Assembly (NCBI GenBank): GCA_946481205.1 | Contig: CAMLNB010000018.1 | Coordinates: 1-25,394 of the forward strand | Origin: an uncultured Kangiella sp. | GTDB taxonomy: Bacteria > Pseudomonadota > Gammaproteobacteria > Enterobacterales > DSM-103792 | Length of the DNA stretch: 25,394 nt | Reading direction: 5' to 3' | Shown: positions 9,590 through 17,746 of the stretch, one piece after another | Layout of the letters: each line of letters opens with the position of its first letter | How positions within the stretch are numbered: position 1 is the first letter of the stretch | Notes under the pieces: model-generated | Seen by the model: only the letters and a program-made list of their open reading frames with translations | Database searches by the model: none | Told to the model about the DNA's origin: nothing | Program-made: the position numbers and the translations under genes

Positions 9590-9825
9590 GGTCGCCGCAA
9601 AAAGGCGAACGTCAATAGGATTCAAAGGTATGAGCGAAATTATGTTTGACTAGATCCATTTATGAACTTGCCAAACTATTCGCGACTGGTTAGTCGTTCT
9701 TTCTTTTTCAAAACGAATGAAAAGCGTGGCTAAACAAACTAGTTCTGGCGCCTGAACTCTATGTGCCGTACTAATATGAACCTTCAATTGGCAGTAACCA
9801 GATTATCTATATGTGAGGGTGTTCA
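9590..9825 (+). other. 236-base gap between wzm and wzt
   Basis: No supported gene. It contains a small hairpin (CGACT-GGTT-AGTCG, 9683-9696) followed by the T-rich stretch 9697-9708, a weak terminator candidate. Further on, a TTGGCA (9788-9793) and TATCTA/TATATG-like A+T-rich bases lie just upstream of a good ribosome site, GAGGGTG (9815-9821), for wzt. Spacing of the promoter-like boxes is poor (14-15 bases), so a separate wzt promoter is possible but unproven. Confidence 0.35.
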
Positions 9826-11196
9826 ATGTCGTCTGAAATCGCGATATGCGTTGAAGGTGTAAGCAAATGCTTCCAGATTTATGAGCATCCTCGAGATCGG
9901 CTAAAACAATTTTTCTTTCCAAGAGTTCAAAAAATTTTTAGTCTGCCTAAACGTGCATATTTCAGAGAGTTTTGGGCGCTAAAAAATATATCCTTCACTG
10001 TTAGAAAGGGGGAGTCTGTTGCAATTGTAGGCCGTAATGGAAGCGGTAAGTCTACGCTTTTGCAAATTATATGTGGGACCCTGAATTCTTCAAGTGGAAT
10101 AATTCGAACGAATGGTCGTATAGCCGCCCTTCTTGAGCTTGGTTCCGGATTCAATCCAGAATTCACTGGTCGCGAGAATGTCTATTTAAATGCGTCTGTG
10201 CTTGGCTTAAGTCTTGAAGAAATTAACTCCAAGTTTGATGAAATTGTGTCCTTTGCCGACATAGGGGCGTTCATTGATCAACCGATTAAAACATATTCAA
10301 GTGGTATGGTTGTCCGCTTGGCTTTTTCTGTTCAAGCAAGTGTTGACCCTGAGATTCTTATTGTTGATGAGGCGCTGGCTGTTGGCGATATTGGCTTTCA
10401 GTATAAATGCTTTCAGAGGATGGAGGCACTTAAAAGAAAAGGAGTCACCATTTTAATGGTGACTCATAGTACCAGTAGTGTATTAGAGTACGCTGATCGC
10501 TGCATCGTATTGGATAGTGGCGAAATGACCAATGATTCAAACGATGTGCTAGCTGCAGTATTAACCTACGAGAAGGGTATGCTGAGTCCTGCTGAATATC
10601 TTCCTGAAAAAAGTGAATTGCATTTTAACGGAAAGAGCTTTGATGTGCAGCAGCTTCGTACCATTCAGTCCAATTTTAGAAATTTCGATCTCAATGAAAA
10701 GCGCTTTGGTTCATCTAGGGCGATAATCGAAAGTGTTAGGGTCTTTAGAACAGGCGCAAAATCAGATTCTGATTCGCCTGCTTTCAAGTGTGGCGACGAA
10801 TTAACTTTCAAGTTTCGATTGCTTTCATCTGAGCGAATGGAGAACGTTGTTTTAGGTATTTCATTATCGAAAGCCCAAGGAGGGGACGTTTGGGGCGACA
10901 ATAATGTTTTTGCCGGTCATCCGATTCGCCTAGATTTAGGTGAAAATTACTTAGAATATCGTGTCCGCTTACCACTTGCATCCGGCGAGTACCTGTTGCA
11001 CTGCGGGTTAGCTTGCTTCGACGGCGACCAACGTGATGAGCTAGATCAGCGCAGACCCGTTGCAAAAATAGTCTTCCTGTCAACACGCGAACAAGTTGGT
11101 GTCGTGTTTGCTCCCATAACGGTGCTCACAGGTGAAACGCATCGTGCAAAAAGTAAGTCTGAGCAATTCACTCTACTCGAAAGGGGTATGCAATGA
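9826..11196 (+). CDS. wzt: Polysaccharide ABC transporter ATPase with C-terminal glycan-binding domain
   Basis: ATP-hydrolysing partner of Wzm at the cytoplasmic face. Residues 1 to about 250 form the ATPase: Walker A GRNGSGKST (69-77), the Wzt-typical signature YSSGM (157-161) in place of LSGGQ, Walker B ILIVDE (177-182), and the switch histidine H214. Residues about 285-440 form an extra beta-rich domain of the kind that, in E. coli O8/O9a and Klebsiella O12 Wzt proteins, binds the modified non-reducing end of the finished chain. The 456-residue length fits the long CBD-bearing class, not the short CBD-less class. It overlaps the next gene by 4 bases (ATGA). That gene encodes a likely chain terminator, so Wzt probably recognises the residue it adds. 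Confidence 0.94.
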   Translation: MSSEIAICVEGVSKCFQIYEHPRDRLKQFFFPRVQKIFSLPKRAYFREFWALKNISFTVRKGESVAIVGRNGSGKSTLLQIICGTLNSSSGIIRTNGRIAALLELGSGFNPEFTGRENVYLNASVLGLSLEEINSKFDEIVSFADIGAFIDQPIKTYSSGMVVRLAFSVQASVDPEILIVDEALAVGDIGFQYKCFQRMEALKRKGVTILMVTHSTSSVLEYADRCIVLDSGEMTNDSNDVLAAVLTYEKGMLSPAEYLPEKSELHFNGKSFDVQQLRTIQSNFRNFDLNEKRFGSSRAIIESVRVFRTGAKSDSDSPAFKCGDELTFKFRLLSSERMENVVLGISLSKAQGGDVWGDNNVFAGHPIRLDLGENYLEYRVRLPLASGEYLLHCGLACFDGDQRDELDQRRPVAKIVFLSTREQVGVVFAPITVLTGETHRAKSKSEQFTLLERGMQ

Positions 11197-13247
11197 TCGC
11201 TGCTTATTTGCTGCCTTTCCCAGTTCGTGGAGTTAGTGCGCCCTATCTTTGGTTTTTCTATCGCCTACTTACTGCCTACAAAGAGCCAATGCTCTTTATA
11301 TCCAGTCAAGAATACAGAAAAAGTCCGAAAGAATGGAGCGCAGATGAACGTTGGGAAGTTACTGCGGATGCCTGCAATAGACTTGGGTATTCTTTGCCAT
11401 CTGAGTCGACTTTTTCTTGTCATTCATATTTTGATCTAAGTGAAAAGATATTTGTTGACCTCCTTGCCGAATGTGGAGGGAATCCAACGGCTGCTTTTCG
11501 GCGCTTGTTATGCGATAGAATTCCGAGTTTGGAGAAAGAGCTTTCGTCTGCTCTAAGAGATGTGGGAGGTTTAGAAGCAATTCTAACACTATGTAATTGC
11601 CCATCATTGACATCTGTAGCAAAAGAATTTGGTGTCCCCGTTGTGCACATTGAGTTAGGTCCATTGCGTGCTCCTCTGTACCATGCGACCGCATACTTCG
11701 ATTTTAGAGGAGTAAACGGCAATACCGAGTTTAAAGAGCGCTATCTAAATGCTTCCTGGAGTGCGGATGATAAATGGGATGTAGATGACTTGAAGGCATT
11801 ACTGCAGCAACGTAATGAAAGTGACAATAATGTGACTCGGGGTGATAGCATTGGCGTTGTTTTGCAGGTTGATGACGACTCAAACTTGGTTGCGTTCGGA
11901 AATGGGTATAGTAATCAAGACTTACTGAATTACGCGGCTCTTAACTTTGATGTGAAGAGTTTGCTCGTGCGTACCCATCCAGGAAGTGCTTTTGATGCAA
12001 GGAATGTTCGTTACGATGTCGATAGGTCCTGTAATACAGTAGAGTTCTTTAAAAGATGTAAGCATGTTTTGACAGTCAATTCGAGTGTCGGTTTCGAGGC
12101 AATGTTACATCGAGTACCTGTTACAGTTGTTGGAGACTGTTCATATCGCTTCATATTGGACGCCGGGGATTCCGGCGAATTTCTCCGGCGCATTTCCTTC
12201 TATTTACTAGCTTACTTGGTTCCCATGGATCTGGTATTTGAGCCATGGTACCTGCGTTTCCGTCTCAGTTTTCCCGACGACCGCGATATTGCAATTAGAC
12301 ACCTAAAAAAGTATGGAGAGTTAACTAGTAAACTCCTCGTCGATGGAGATATTCAATTAGCTCGTCTCAATAGGGATATTATCAAACGCGATGATCAGCT
12401 CGCACATGTCAATCAAATCATTGCAGAGCGAGACACGCAGCTCACTGAACTTACTGAAACGATTGCAGCACGAGATATCTTACTTGCGACGCTAAGTCAG
12501 AGGGTAGCAGAAAAAGATGCACAACTTTTCGACCTCGGCCAGACGGTCGTTGAGCGAGACTCCCAACTCTCCTGCATTAGTCAGGTCGTCGATGAGAGAG
12601 AGGCTCGTCTTGCTGAGCTTGGTGATACCCTTGCTAGGCTAGAGGCTCAACGCTCCGAGCTTTCCTTGGCGATTGGCCAACGAGACTCTCAACTTTCCCA
12701 CCTTAGTCAGGTAGTCGCTGACAGAGAGGCTCGTCTTGCCGATCTTGGTAATTCCCTTGCTAAGCTAGATGCTCACTACTCAGGTCTTGCTCAGGCGATT
12801 GGTGAACGAGAGTCCCAACTCTCCAGCCTTAGTCAGGTAGTTGCTGAGAGAGACTCTCGACTTGTCGATCTTGACCGGGTCATTATGGAGCGTGATTCTC
12901 ATATCGCGGATCTTAGTCGTATGCTGACCGAACGAGACCGCAGTTTCAACCAACTTATCAATTCAAGATCTTGGCGGCTCACTAAACCGGTCCGGTTCTT
13001 GGGCCGTTTGTTGGGAGGGGATTTCAAAGAAGCACTTGGGCCAGTGCTAAGGATTCTGCGCCTTAACAAAACAGAAATGCCAGCCAATTTAGAGTCACAG
13101 AGTTTGAAGGGGGCTGCAATGTTAGATTGCGATTCGGTCGATGGACATTTAGGTTCCTTGACTTCGAGCGCTATCTCAACGTCAGATGATCTTGCACTCG
13201 TTACCAGGCGGGTAAACTCCGACGATAATAGCACCTCCGATAATTGA
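11193..13247 (+). CDS. Kdo-transferase-like (KpsC/WbbB GT99-type) protein fused to a 14-residue-repeat coiled coil; probable chain terminator and ruler
   Basis: A 684-residue protein, translationally coupled to wzt (ATGA overlap). Residues about 1-360 resemble bacterial beta-Kdo transferases of the KpsC/KpsS and WbbB (GT99) kind. They contain HIELGPLR (152-159), an acidic LQVDDDSN motif (224-231) matching the QVEDDxS motif of KpsC, VRTHPG (259-264) matching its KPHPD, and VNSSVGFEAML (295-305) matching its SSLGFEALL. Residues 381-590 are fifteen uninterrupted 14-residue repeats of the form hhxERDxQLxxLxQ, a predicted coiled coil. Then comes SRSWRLTKPVRFLGRLL (591-607), an amphipathic C-terminal motif, and a polar tail. 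In E. coli O9a WbdD a coiled coil between a capping enzyme and its anchor sets chain length; in WbbB a Kdo transferase caps the chain. By inference this gene does both jobs. Kdo transfer itself is not proven. N-terminal homology is judged from motifs only. Confidence 0.72.
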   Translation: MIAAYLLPFPVRGVSAPYLWFFYRLLTAYKEPMLFISSQEYRKSPKEWSADERWEVTADACNRLGYSLPSESTFSCHSYFDLSEKIFVDLLAECGGNPTAAFRRLLCDRIPSLEKELSSALRDVGGLEAILTLCNCPSLTSVAKEFGVPVVHIELGPLRAPLYHATAYFDFRGVNGNTEFKERYLNASWSADDKWDVDDLKALLQQRNESDNNVTRGDSIGVVLQVDDDSNLVAFGNGYSNQDLLNYAALNFDVKSLLVRTHPGSAFDARNVRYDVDRSCNTVEFFKRCKHVLTVNSSVGFEAMLHRVPVTVVGDCSYRFILDAGDSGEFLRRISFYLLAYLVPMDLVFEPWYLRFRLSFPDDRDIAIRHLKKYGELTSKLLVDGDIQLARLNRDIIKRDDQLAHVNQIIAERDTQLTELTETIAARDILLATLSQRVAEKDAQLFDLGQTVVERDSQLSCISQVVDEREARLAELGDTLARLEAQRSELSLAIGQRDSQLSHLSQVVADREARLADLGNSLAKLDAHYSGLAQAIGERESQLSSLSQVVAERDSRLVDLDRVIMERDSHIADLSRMLTERDRSFNQLINSRSWRLTKPVRFLGRLLGGDFKEALGPVLRILRLNKTEMPANLESQSLKGAAMLDCDSVDGHLGSLTSSAISTSDDLALVTRRVNSDDNSTSDN
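12333..12962 (+). repeat. Fifteen 42-bp (14-residue) tandem repeats encoding a coiled coil
   Basis: Exactly 15 units of 42 bases (630 bp, residues 381-590 of the overlapping protein) without insertion or deletion. The consensus peptide has hydrophobics at positions 2, 9 and 12, Arg-Asp at 5-6 and Gln-Leu at 8-9. Each unit spans two heptads. The first unit (LLVDGDIQLARLNR) and units 7 and 10 are the most divergent. If one continuous helix, 210 residues would span about 31 nm at 0.15 nm per residue. Confidence 0.9.
12543..12920 (+). repeat. Three tandem 126-bp super-repeats (3 x 42 bp each)
   Basis: Units at 12543-12668, 12669-12794 and 12795-12920 are visibly alike at the DNA level. Hand alignment gives 18 mismatches over the first 84 bases of units 1 and 2, and about 10 over the first 60 bases of units 2 and 3. 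Peptide echoes include RDSQLS-LSQVV and EARLA-LG. The pattern indicates block duplication of three 42-bp repeats, more recent than the origin of the basic repeat. Confidence 0.85.
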
Positions 13248-13617
13248 ACCTGTATTGTATTTTACAAGGCTTTGGATGAAATAATGCTACTTAAAGCCTT
13301 ATGGAGCATTAGTTGAAACGGGATCTCAGAAGTGAATGTGTAAGAGTTCCAATTTAAAATCACGTGATTGGGTAGGGGAAAATGCTTTAAGTCGATATAA
13401 ACTCTACCCGAATGGTGGTTTTGGCTGTATCTGTCTTTCTGATAAAATACATCAGTTCGTCTTGGCAGATATGTGTATTTAAAAGTGATTTCTTTGAATG
13501 GTCCTTAAGGTTGCTGGTCAGCTATAGAGGCATGTCCGTTGTATTTCAATTCCTTCGATCTGGCCAGCATGTTCCTATGATCTACAGCATTTTGCAATTC
13601 GTAAATTGAGGCGGTTA
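13248..13617. other. 370-base region without a convincing gene, upstream of galU
   Basis: It holds an 8-bp inverted repeat AAGGCTTT / AAAGCCTT (13266-13273 and 13293-13300, 19-base loop, no T-tract), so at most a weak terminator. It also holds a good -10-like TATGAT at 13576-13581 with only poor -35 matches, which could start galU transcription. A 65-codon open frame at 13412-13609 has no ribosome site and no recognisable product. The galU ribosome site GAGG is at 13608-13611. Confidence 0.5.
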
Positions 13618-14457
13618 ATGGAAACTACGAAGCGTATCAGAAAGGCAATTTTCCCTGTGGCAGGGATGGGTACTCGATTTCTACCTGCGACAAAAAGCAT
13701 ACCTAAAGAAATGCTTACCATCGTTGACAGACCGATTATTCAATATGCTGTCGATGAGGCAGTTGCTGCAGGTTGTGATCATTTGATATTTGTAACTGGT
13801 CGAAATAAACGTGCGATTTCTGACTATTTTGATAGACATCCGGAGCTTGAGTTTGAACTCGAACAAAAAGGGAAAATTAGAGAGCTAGAGCTAATTCGAA
13901 ATGTGCTTCCTAAGCATGTGAAATGCACTTTTGTGATACAGCCCCAAGCACTTGGACTCGGTCACGCAATATCCTGTGCGTCTCATTTAATTGATGATAG
14001 TGAAACTTTTGCGGTGCTTCTGCCGGATGACCTAATTGATGCATCCCCTAATTTTTGTTTGAAGCAAATGGTGGAAGAGTGGAGAGCGAAGCGGGTTGAG
14101 GGTGTAATCGCTATTGAACAGGTTCCAGAAAACGAGACTCATAAGTACGGGGTGGTGGGATTTGGCATCAGAGATCAAAATGATTTTACTATCAAGGAGA
14201 TTGTTGAAAAGCCAAGTGTTGGGGAGGCGCCATCGAACTGGTGTGTCGTTGGTAGATACCTCCTCCCCGGCAGTATAATGTCAAGACTTTCCGACTTGGC
14301 TCCAGGCAAGTCTGGGGAGGTTCAACTGACAGATGCAATAAAGATTGTTGTTAATGAGCAAAGAATTGTCGGATTTCCGTTTCATGGTAGGCGATTCGAC
14401 TGTGGAAATAGGGCCGGATTTTTAGAGGCAAATGTCCATTTCGGGATGAAAGACTAG
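13618..14457 (+). CDS. galU: UTP-glucose-1-phosphate uridylyltransferase
   Basis: Makes UDP-glucose from UTP and glucose-1-phosphate in the cytoplasm, a precursor for glucose and galactose residues and LPS core. The 279-residue protein opens with KAIFPVAGMGTRFLPATKS (G16 to K26), followed by IPKEMLTIVDRPIIQYAVDEA, LPDDLID, EKP and FDCGNRAGFLEA, all GalU landmarks. ATG 13618 is chosen because GAGG (13608-13611) is spaced 6 bases from it; an in-frame TTG at 13606 precedes that site and is unlikely. The C terminus stops soon after the GNRAGFLEA segment, somewhat shorter than E. coli GalU but past the catalytic core. It starts a second gene group after a 370-base gap; a second housekeeping galU may exist elsewhere. 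Confidence 0.94.
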   Translation: METTKRIRKAIFPVAGMGTRFLPATKSIPKEMLTIVDRPIIQYAVDEAVAAGCDHLIFVTGRNKRAISDYFDRHPELEFELEQKGKIRELELIRNVLPKHVKCTFVIQPQALGLGHAISCASHLIDDSETFAVLLPDDLIDASPNFCLKQMVEEWRAKRVEGVIAIEQVPENETHKYGVVGFGIRDQNDFTIKEIVEKPSVGEAPSNWCVVGRYLLPGSIMSRLSDLAPGKSGEVQLTDAIKIVVNEQRIVGFPFHGRRFDCGNRAGFLEANVHFGMKD

Positions 14458-14512
14458 ACTGATTTTTACTCCTGCGGAAGTGAAGGTCCCGCTAAAATTT
14501 CTGGATACCCAA

Positions 14513-16711
14513 ATGAATACGTTTAACAAAATATCAGTTGCTGTGGTTGTTCCTGTTTATAGGGATGTGGCACTAACTCTTAAATGCATTAAGTCTGCGA
14601 TTCCCGATCTGTTGGGTAACCCGGGGAACAGGCTTATTGTTATTCATGACAAGGGGCCTGAATCTGATATGCTTCCGGCGCTTAAAAGCCTGCAATCAAC
14701 ATACAATAATTTGATAGAGGTTGTTGAGAATTCATTGAATGTCGGTTTCGTTAAATCAGTCAATCGTGCGCTCTCAATGATTGCGAGCGAAGATGTTGTC
14801 TTGCTTAATAGTGACGTGATACTCCCTCCAGGGTGGCTAACCAGGTTGCAGCATGATTGTTATGGTGAAGAGCGGATCGGCACCGCAACGCCAATGACAA
14901 ATAATGGAACGATATGTAGTTTCCCCAAAAACCTTTCTGAAAATGAGTTACTTTGGGGTTTGTCTGTTGAGCAAATTGATAAAGGCTTCTCCAAAGTAAA
15001 ATTACCAGTCATTGAAGCTCCTACAGGGGTCGGTTTCTGCATGTATATTAGAAATGCATGCTTTCATGATGTTGGGAAACTGGACGAAGAGAGTTTTGGT
15101 AGAGGGTATGGTGAAGAAAATGATTTTTGTCAGAGGGCCATAAAGCAAGGCTGGAAAAATGTCATTAGCCCGAACGTATTCGCACATCATGTTGGAAGCG
15201 TGAGCTTCTCGACGGAAAAGTCAAGTTTGATCAAGAATGCAATGGAGAAACTGGCAAAGCTGCACCCAAACTACCATTCTGATGTGGCTCAATTCATACA
15301 GAATAATCCACTAAAGATAACAAGAATTCGTAGGTTAGCTGAGCTTGTTTCTCTTCAAAGACGTCCTGTCGTGGTACATGTTTGCCATGAACTTGGCGGT
15401 GGCGTAAAGCAGCACATTGACGAGCTTACATCGGCGTTGATTGGGCATGCGACTAGCATCCTCATCCAACCCTGCCGGGGGGCAGATCGGGTTGCGGTCA
15501 CGTTTTCCGATCTTTCCGAAGGCGACCAGCTTCAATTTGAAGTTCAAAGTGAGTATTCAAGCTTGCTTGAACTGTTGAGAGCCTTTTGCGTTGGAATGAT
15601 ACATTTTCATCACACGCATGGACTTCACCCCAAGATTTGGAGTCTGCCATCGGACCTAAAAATTCCGTATTGTGCCACCGCCCATGATTACTACTGGATA
15701 AACGCTAATCCAACGCTGACCGACACCGATGGCGTAGCAAGGCTTGCACGAATAGATGACGATAGTGTTGTAAATCCGCTCTATCCACTGCCAAATGGAG
15801 TCACTGCCTCAGAATGGCGAGACTCATTGCGCGCGTTGCTGGAAGGGGCTGATTTTGTGATATTTCCATCTGCGTTCACTGCCAGAATCTATGCGAAATT
15901 TTATGAGTTTAAGAAAATTTATATTGTTTGGCATCTTGACGATGCTCGCAAGCCGATAAATGCTGACATTGAAACAGCCCCCACAAAGCACGCACAGATC
16001 AACGTTGGAGTTCTGGGTGCACTGGGAAAGGAGAAGGGGGCAGACCTTCTAGAATACTTTGCACAGTCCTCAGCAAGCCATTCGCTCAAATTTATACTTG
16101 TGGGCTATGCGTACCGAAGTTTGTCAGGTGTTGAGGCGACCGGACCGTATTCAGACGTTGACTGTCAAGAGATCATTAAAGAAAAAGACGTGCACATATT
16201 TGTGTTTCCTGCTAGATGGCCAGAAACTTTTAGTTATACATTGAGTCACGCAATTGCTACAAATCTACCGATATTTGCGCCCCGAACTGGTGCATTTATT
16301 GAGCGGCTCAGCGGAAGGAGGAATACCTATCTTTTTGATCACGAAAAAGACACCAGCGATATATTCACGGAGTTTTTGAGTTTTATCGAAAAATTTAGAC
16401 GCGGGGAGACAATATACTCAGAGCGTTATGAAAATTTTGAAAGGGTTGACTCAAATAACTTCTATTTCAATATCTATACTGAGTATCTAAAGAATGCTGC
16501 GCCGCCCATTGAATCTGTTCTGTTTTGGGATTATGCAAATAAAATGGCACCAGTAAATACGTCTGACGACTGGAAAATGGACGTGCTTAAAGTACTTTGG
16601 AGAGTAACGCATTCCAAGTTTGGTTCTGTCCTTGCCGGATTTTTGCCATATCGATTCAAGCGTTGGATAAAGCGTTCTCTATCCTCGATGCCGATCCATC
16701 AAATAAAATAG
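14513..16711 (+). CDS. Two-domain glycosyltransferase (GT2 N-terminal, GT4-like C-terminal)
   Basis: A 732-residue cytoplasmic or membrane-associated protein probably carrying out two glycosidic transfers. Residues about 6-240 are a GT2 (GT-A) domain: VAVVVPVYRD, NVGFVKSVNRAL, the DXD-like VLLNSDV, and GYGEENDFCQRA. Residues about 280-640 resemble GT4 (GT-B): VVHVCHELGGGVKQHIDEL, HFHHTHG, the mid-domain VGVLGALGKEKGADLL, and WPETFSYTLSHAIA near the nucleotide site. In GT4 enzymes this last segment normally reads E-x7-E; here E571 is kept but the second position is H579. Multi-domain transferases are common in Wzm/Wzt loci, where few proteins build a regular repeat. The start is uncertain: an in-frame GTG at 14480 has no spaced ribosome site, and ATG 14513 with GGAT upstream is preferred. 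Donor and linkage cannot be assigned. Confidence 0.86.
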   Translation: MNTFNKISVAVVVPVYRDVALTLKCIKSAIPDLLGNPGNRLIVIHDKGPESDMLPALKSLQSTYNNLIEVVENSLNVGFVKSVNRALSMIASEDVVLLNSDVILPPGWLTRLQHDCYGEERIGTATPMTNNGTICSFPKNLSENELLWGLSVEQIDKGFSKVKLPVIEAPTGVGFCMYIRNACFHDVGKLDEESFGRGYGEENDFCQRAIKQGWKNVISPNVFAHHVGSVSFSTEKSSLIKNAMEKLAKLHPNYHSDVAQFIQNNPLKITRIRRLAELVSLQRRPVVVHVCHELGGGVKQHIDELTSALIGHATSILIQPCRGADRVAVTFSDLSEGDQLQFEVQSEYSSLLELLRAFCVGMIHFHHTHGLHPKIWSLPSDLKIPYCATAHDYYWINANPTLTDTDGVARLARIDDDSVVNPLYPLPNGVTASEWRDSLRALLEGADFVIFPSAFTARIYAKFYEFKKIYIVWHLDDARKPINADIETAPTKHAQINVGVLGALGKEKGADLLEYFAQSSASHSLKFILVGYAYRSLSGVEATGPYSDVDCQEIIKEKDVHIFVFPARWPETFSYTLSHAIATNLPIFAPRTGAFIERLSGRRNTYLFDHEKDTSDIFTEFLSFIEKFRRGETIYSERYENFERVDSNNFYFNIYTEYLKNAAPPIESVLFWDYANKMAPVNTSDDWKMDVLKVLWRVTHSKFGSVLAGFLPYRFKRWIKRSLSSMPIHQIK

Positions 16712-16729
16712 TGGATAGCAAAAGACATT

Positions 16730-17746
16730 ATGAAGGCGAAATTAGACAATCTTGATGTCGTAAGGTTATTTTTGGCATGGCTAGTTACATTTTCGCACTG
16801 CTATCCTTTAACTAACTCCACCGAACCTATCTCGAAAATTTTGGTACACCAATCCGGCGGGGGCTTAGCCGTCAATGGTTTTTTTTTGATTAGTGGGTAT
16901 TTGGTCGCAGTGAGTTGGATGAACAGGCCCAATCCTGTTCTATTTACAGTTTCGAGGATTATGCGAATCTGGCCTGCGCTCATTCTTGCACTCTTATTTA
17001 GTGTGCTTTGTGCGGCGTTGACCTCATCTGCTACCGTTTGGGAATTTATTTCTTCCGCGGCAGGATACATGGCTCATGGCCTTACCCTTTTTGGTGGTGT
17101 TCAGTATGAGCTGATTGGCGCATTTTCTAACCAGTCTACAACCTCTGTAAATGGCTCATTATGGACGCTGCCGTGGGAAGTAAGATGCTACCTTTTTCTG
17201 TTGTTGATCGGATTGCTTGGGATTCTCGAAAGAAGGGATTGTTTTAACTTGCTTTTCTTGTTGCTCTTATATGTCGTTTTCACTGGACTTAATTACCACC
17301 CTTTTACTGAAAATAAAGAAGTCCCTTTGATGCTAACGGCCTTCCTAACAGGGTCGTTTATTGCTGTCAACTTTCGGCCAGGAAAGCTTCATTTTGCAAG
17401 TCTTTTTTTGCTAGTGCTATCTATTGTCTTCTATTGGCTGAGAAGGCCTGATTTTTCAATACTGTTCTTTTTTTCATTTGCAATACTCACTTTAGGGTTT
17501 CAGGATTTTGTAAGGCTAAGCCCATTGAAGCTTGATATGTCATATGGGGTTTATCTCTATTCATTTCCCATACAGCAATTAATAGTTTTCATGTTTCCCT
17601 CTATTAGTCCGCCGTTTCTTTTCATTGCTTGTATTCTTCCAATTACAGTCTTTGCATACTTCTCTGCAAAATTTGTTGAGGCTCCATCGCTGCGCTTTCT
17701 TAAAGCAACGTTGGCTCCAAGGATTCTTAAAAATGAAAATGCCTAA
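16730..17746 (+). CDS. Acyltransferase-3 family membrane protein (OafA-like O-acyltransferase)
   Basis: A 338-residue integral inner-membrane protein with about ten hydrophobic segments and the acyltransferase-3 signatures: NLDVVRLFLAWLVTFSHCYPL near the N terminus with R12 and the conserved H23, GGLAVNGFFLISGYLVA, and NGSLWTLPWEVRCYL. Family members such as OafA transfer acetyl or other short acyl groups to O-antigen sugars. It lacks a periplasmic SGNH domain. It starts 18 bases after the glycosyltransferase with only a weak ribosome site, and its end overlaps the following lipoprotein gene by 14 bases. The acyl group and acceptor sugar are unknown. Confidence 0.88.
   Translation: MKAKLDNLDVVRLFLAWLVTFSHCYPLTNSTEPISKILVHQSGGGLAVNGFFLISGYLVAVSWMNRPNPVLFTVSRIMRIWPALILALLFSVLCAALTSSATVWEFISSAAGYMAHGLTLFGGVQYELIGAFSNQSTTSVNGSLWTLPWEVRCYLFLLLIGLLGILERRDCFNLLFLLLLYVVFTGLNYHPFTENKEVPLMLTAFLTGSFIAVNFRPGKLHFASLFLLVLSIVFYWLRRPDFSILFFFSFAILTLGFQDFVRLSPLKLDMSYGVYLYSFPIQQLIVFMFPSISPPFLFIACILPITVFAYFSAKFVEAPSLRFLKATLAPRILKNENA

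Noticed and set aside
12333..12962. CRISPR-like array
   Set aside because: The 42-bp periodicity has no spacers and is fully explained by protein-coding heptad repeats in frame.
13412..13609. 65-codon plus-strand open frame before galU
   Set aside because: Hydrophobic-looking but without ribosome site or recognisable similarity; it runs into the galU leader. Left as intergenic.
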